A stretch of 7,502 bases of DNA from Streptococcus australis ATCC 700641. GTDB lineage: Bacteria; Bacillota; Bacilli; Lactobacillales; Streptococcaceae. How positions within the stretch are numbered: the stretch's first letter is position 1; each line of letters begins with the position of its first letter. The stretch covers positions 2,023,163 to 2,030,664 of the forward strand of contig NZ_GL636091.1 in the NCBI RefSeq assembly GCF_000186465.1, written 5' to 3'. Position numbers and translations under genes: made by a program. Shown in pieces: positions 7,092-7,502 of the stretch. Below the pieces are notes generated by a model that worked only from the letters and a program-made list of their open reading frames with translations, was not told the origin of the DNA and did not search any database.

Positions 7092-7100
7092 AATAAAAAT

Positions 7101-7109
7101 AGGAAGGGA
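7101..7109 (+). promoter_or_regulatory. Ribosome binding site of the DUF960 gene
   Basis: The purine-rich stretch AGGAAGGGA (7101-7109), including AAGGGAG to 7110, ends five bases before the ATG at 7116 and fixes that start. Confidence 0.85.
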
Positions 7110-7115
7110 GACAAT

Positions 7116-7433
7116 ATGGCGTTTACAAATACAAGAGGTCGCTATGCAAGTTTTGGAGTCATGACCAGCCTACCAGATGATATTATCGATAGTTTCTGGT
7201 ATGTCATTGATAACTATCTCAAACACGTTTACCCCTTAAATTCTGTTTTAAAATTTGAACTGATCAATCGCAAAGGAAAAACAACCCTGCGCTTCAGTCA
7301 AAAAGACTTCCCCTTAGAAATCGCTGTTGATTTCCCTATTCCTTTCGACCCTTACTACCCAAGACAAGTCAGAATCGTTGATAACAAAGGACGAGAAACC
7401 ATCATGCTAATTGACGAATACCAACTATTATAA
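7116..7433 (+). CDS. DUF960 family protein of unknown function
   Basis: The 105-residue product fits DUF960, a family of small cytoplasmic proteins in streptococci, staphylococci and relatives with no assigned function. The family pattern is visible: an N-terminal YASFGVMTSLPDDIIDSFWYVID segment (10-32), a central LKFELINRKGKTTLRFSQ beta hairpin (45-62), and a C-terminal PYYPRQVRIVDNKGRETIMLID part (79-100). There is no signal peptide, membrane segment or cysteine. The start is supported by a strong ribosome binding site. The gene stands alone between two intrinsic terminators, with a palindrome over its promoter, so it may be individually regulated. Context gives no firm clue to function. 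Confidence 0.88.
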   Translation: MAFTNTRGRYASFGVMTSLPDDIIDSFWYVIDNYLKHVYPLNSVLKFELINRKGKTTLRFSQKDFPLEIAVDFPIPFDPYYPRQVRIVDNKGRETIMLIDEYQLL

Positions 7434-7437
7434 TGAA

Positions 7438-7459
7438 AAAAAGGCCTGATGGCCTTTTT
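7438..7459 (+). terminator. Intrinsic terminator after the DUF960 gene
   Basis: AAAAAGGCC (7438-7446) pairs with GGCCTTTTT (7451-7459) around a TGAT loop, starting four bases after the stop codon. A-runs on one side and T-runs on the other mean it can work in both directions. Confidence 0.9.
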
Positions 7460-7470
7460 ATGTTATAACA

Positions 7471-7495
7471 AAATAAAAAAGGTCACATGACCTTT
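7471..7495 (-). terminator. Terminator probably serving a convergent gene beyond the right edge
   Basis: AAAGGTC (7478-7484) and GACCTTT (7489-7495) form a 7-bp stem with a four-base loop. The T-rich tail is on the minus strand (the complement of AAATAAAA at 7471-7478), so the signal reads leftward and suggests a minus-strand gene ending just outside the window. On the plus strand the tail is CTACA, which is poor. Confidence 0.65.
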
Positions 7496-7502
7496 CTACA
7501 GT

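Overview
The window looks like the chromosome of a Streptococcus of the mitis/sanguinis type. The predicted RlmD-type methyltransferase, RecX and Ntdp/DUF402 proteins look like those of the pneumococcus and its oral relatives, base composition is low-GC, promoters are sigma-A-like, and a large surface adhesin carries a streptococcal long signal peptide. I cannot name the species from the sequence alone.

Layout. Positions 1-3435 (minus strand) hold the first 1145 codons of a very large modular surface protein that runs off the left edge. It has a long signal peptide, a FIVAR-like helical module, an L-type lectin domain, a MucBP/beta-grasp-like module, Ig-like modules, two modules I cannot name, and the start of a tandem repeat region. 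It has its own near-consensus promoter and ribosome binding site. Positions 3436-4109 are a very AT-rich stretch with no intact gene, but with a faint trace of a decayed short reading frame. Positions 4110-5462 (minus) encode an iron-sulfur RlmD/RlmCD-type 23S rRNA m5U methyltransferase whose -10 box sits so close to its ATG that the mRNA may be leaderless. Divergently, positions 5621-7433 (plus) carry recX, an Ntdp/DUF402 nucleotide phosphatase and a DUF960 protein. The last two each have their own promoter signals, and both are followed by intrinsic terminators. A final hairpin at the right edge looks like the terminator of a convergent gene outside the window.

How they fit together. The rlmD, recX, ntdP and DUF960 block is ordinary streptococcal housekeeping: rRNA modification, control of RecA, nucleotide hydrolysis and one protein of unknown role. 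The adhesin and its AT-rich upstream flank look like an accessory unit placed beside that conserved block. By analogy with SraP-type L-lectins and MucBP domains, it probably binds glycans on host mucins or salivary glycoproteins. I see no CRISPR array, tRNA, rRNA, insertion sequence, phage gene or clear defence system. The most interesting items are the domain architecture of the adhesin, the overlapping divergent rlmD/recX promoters with a leaderless rlmD, and a palindrome over the DUF960 promoter.
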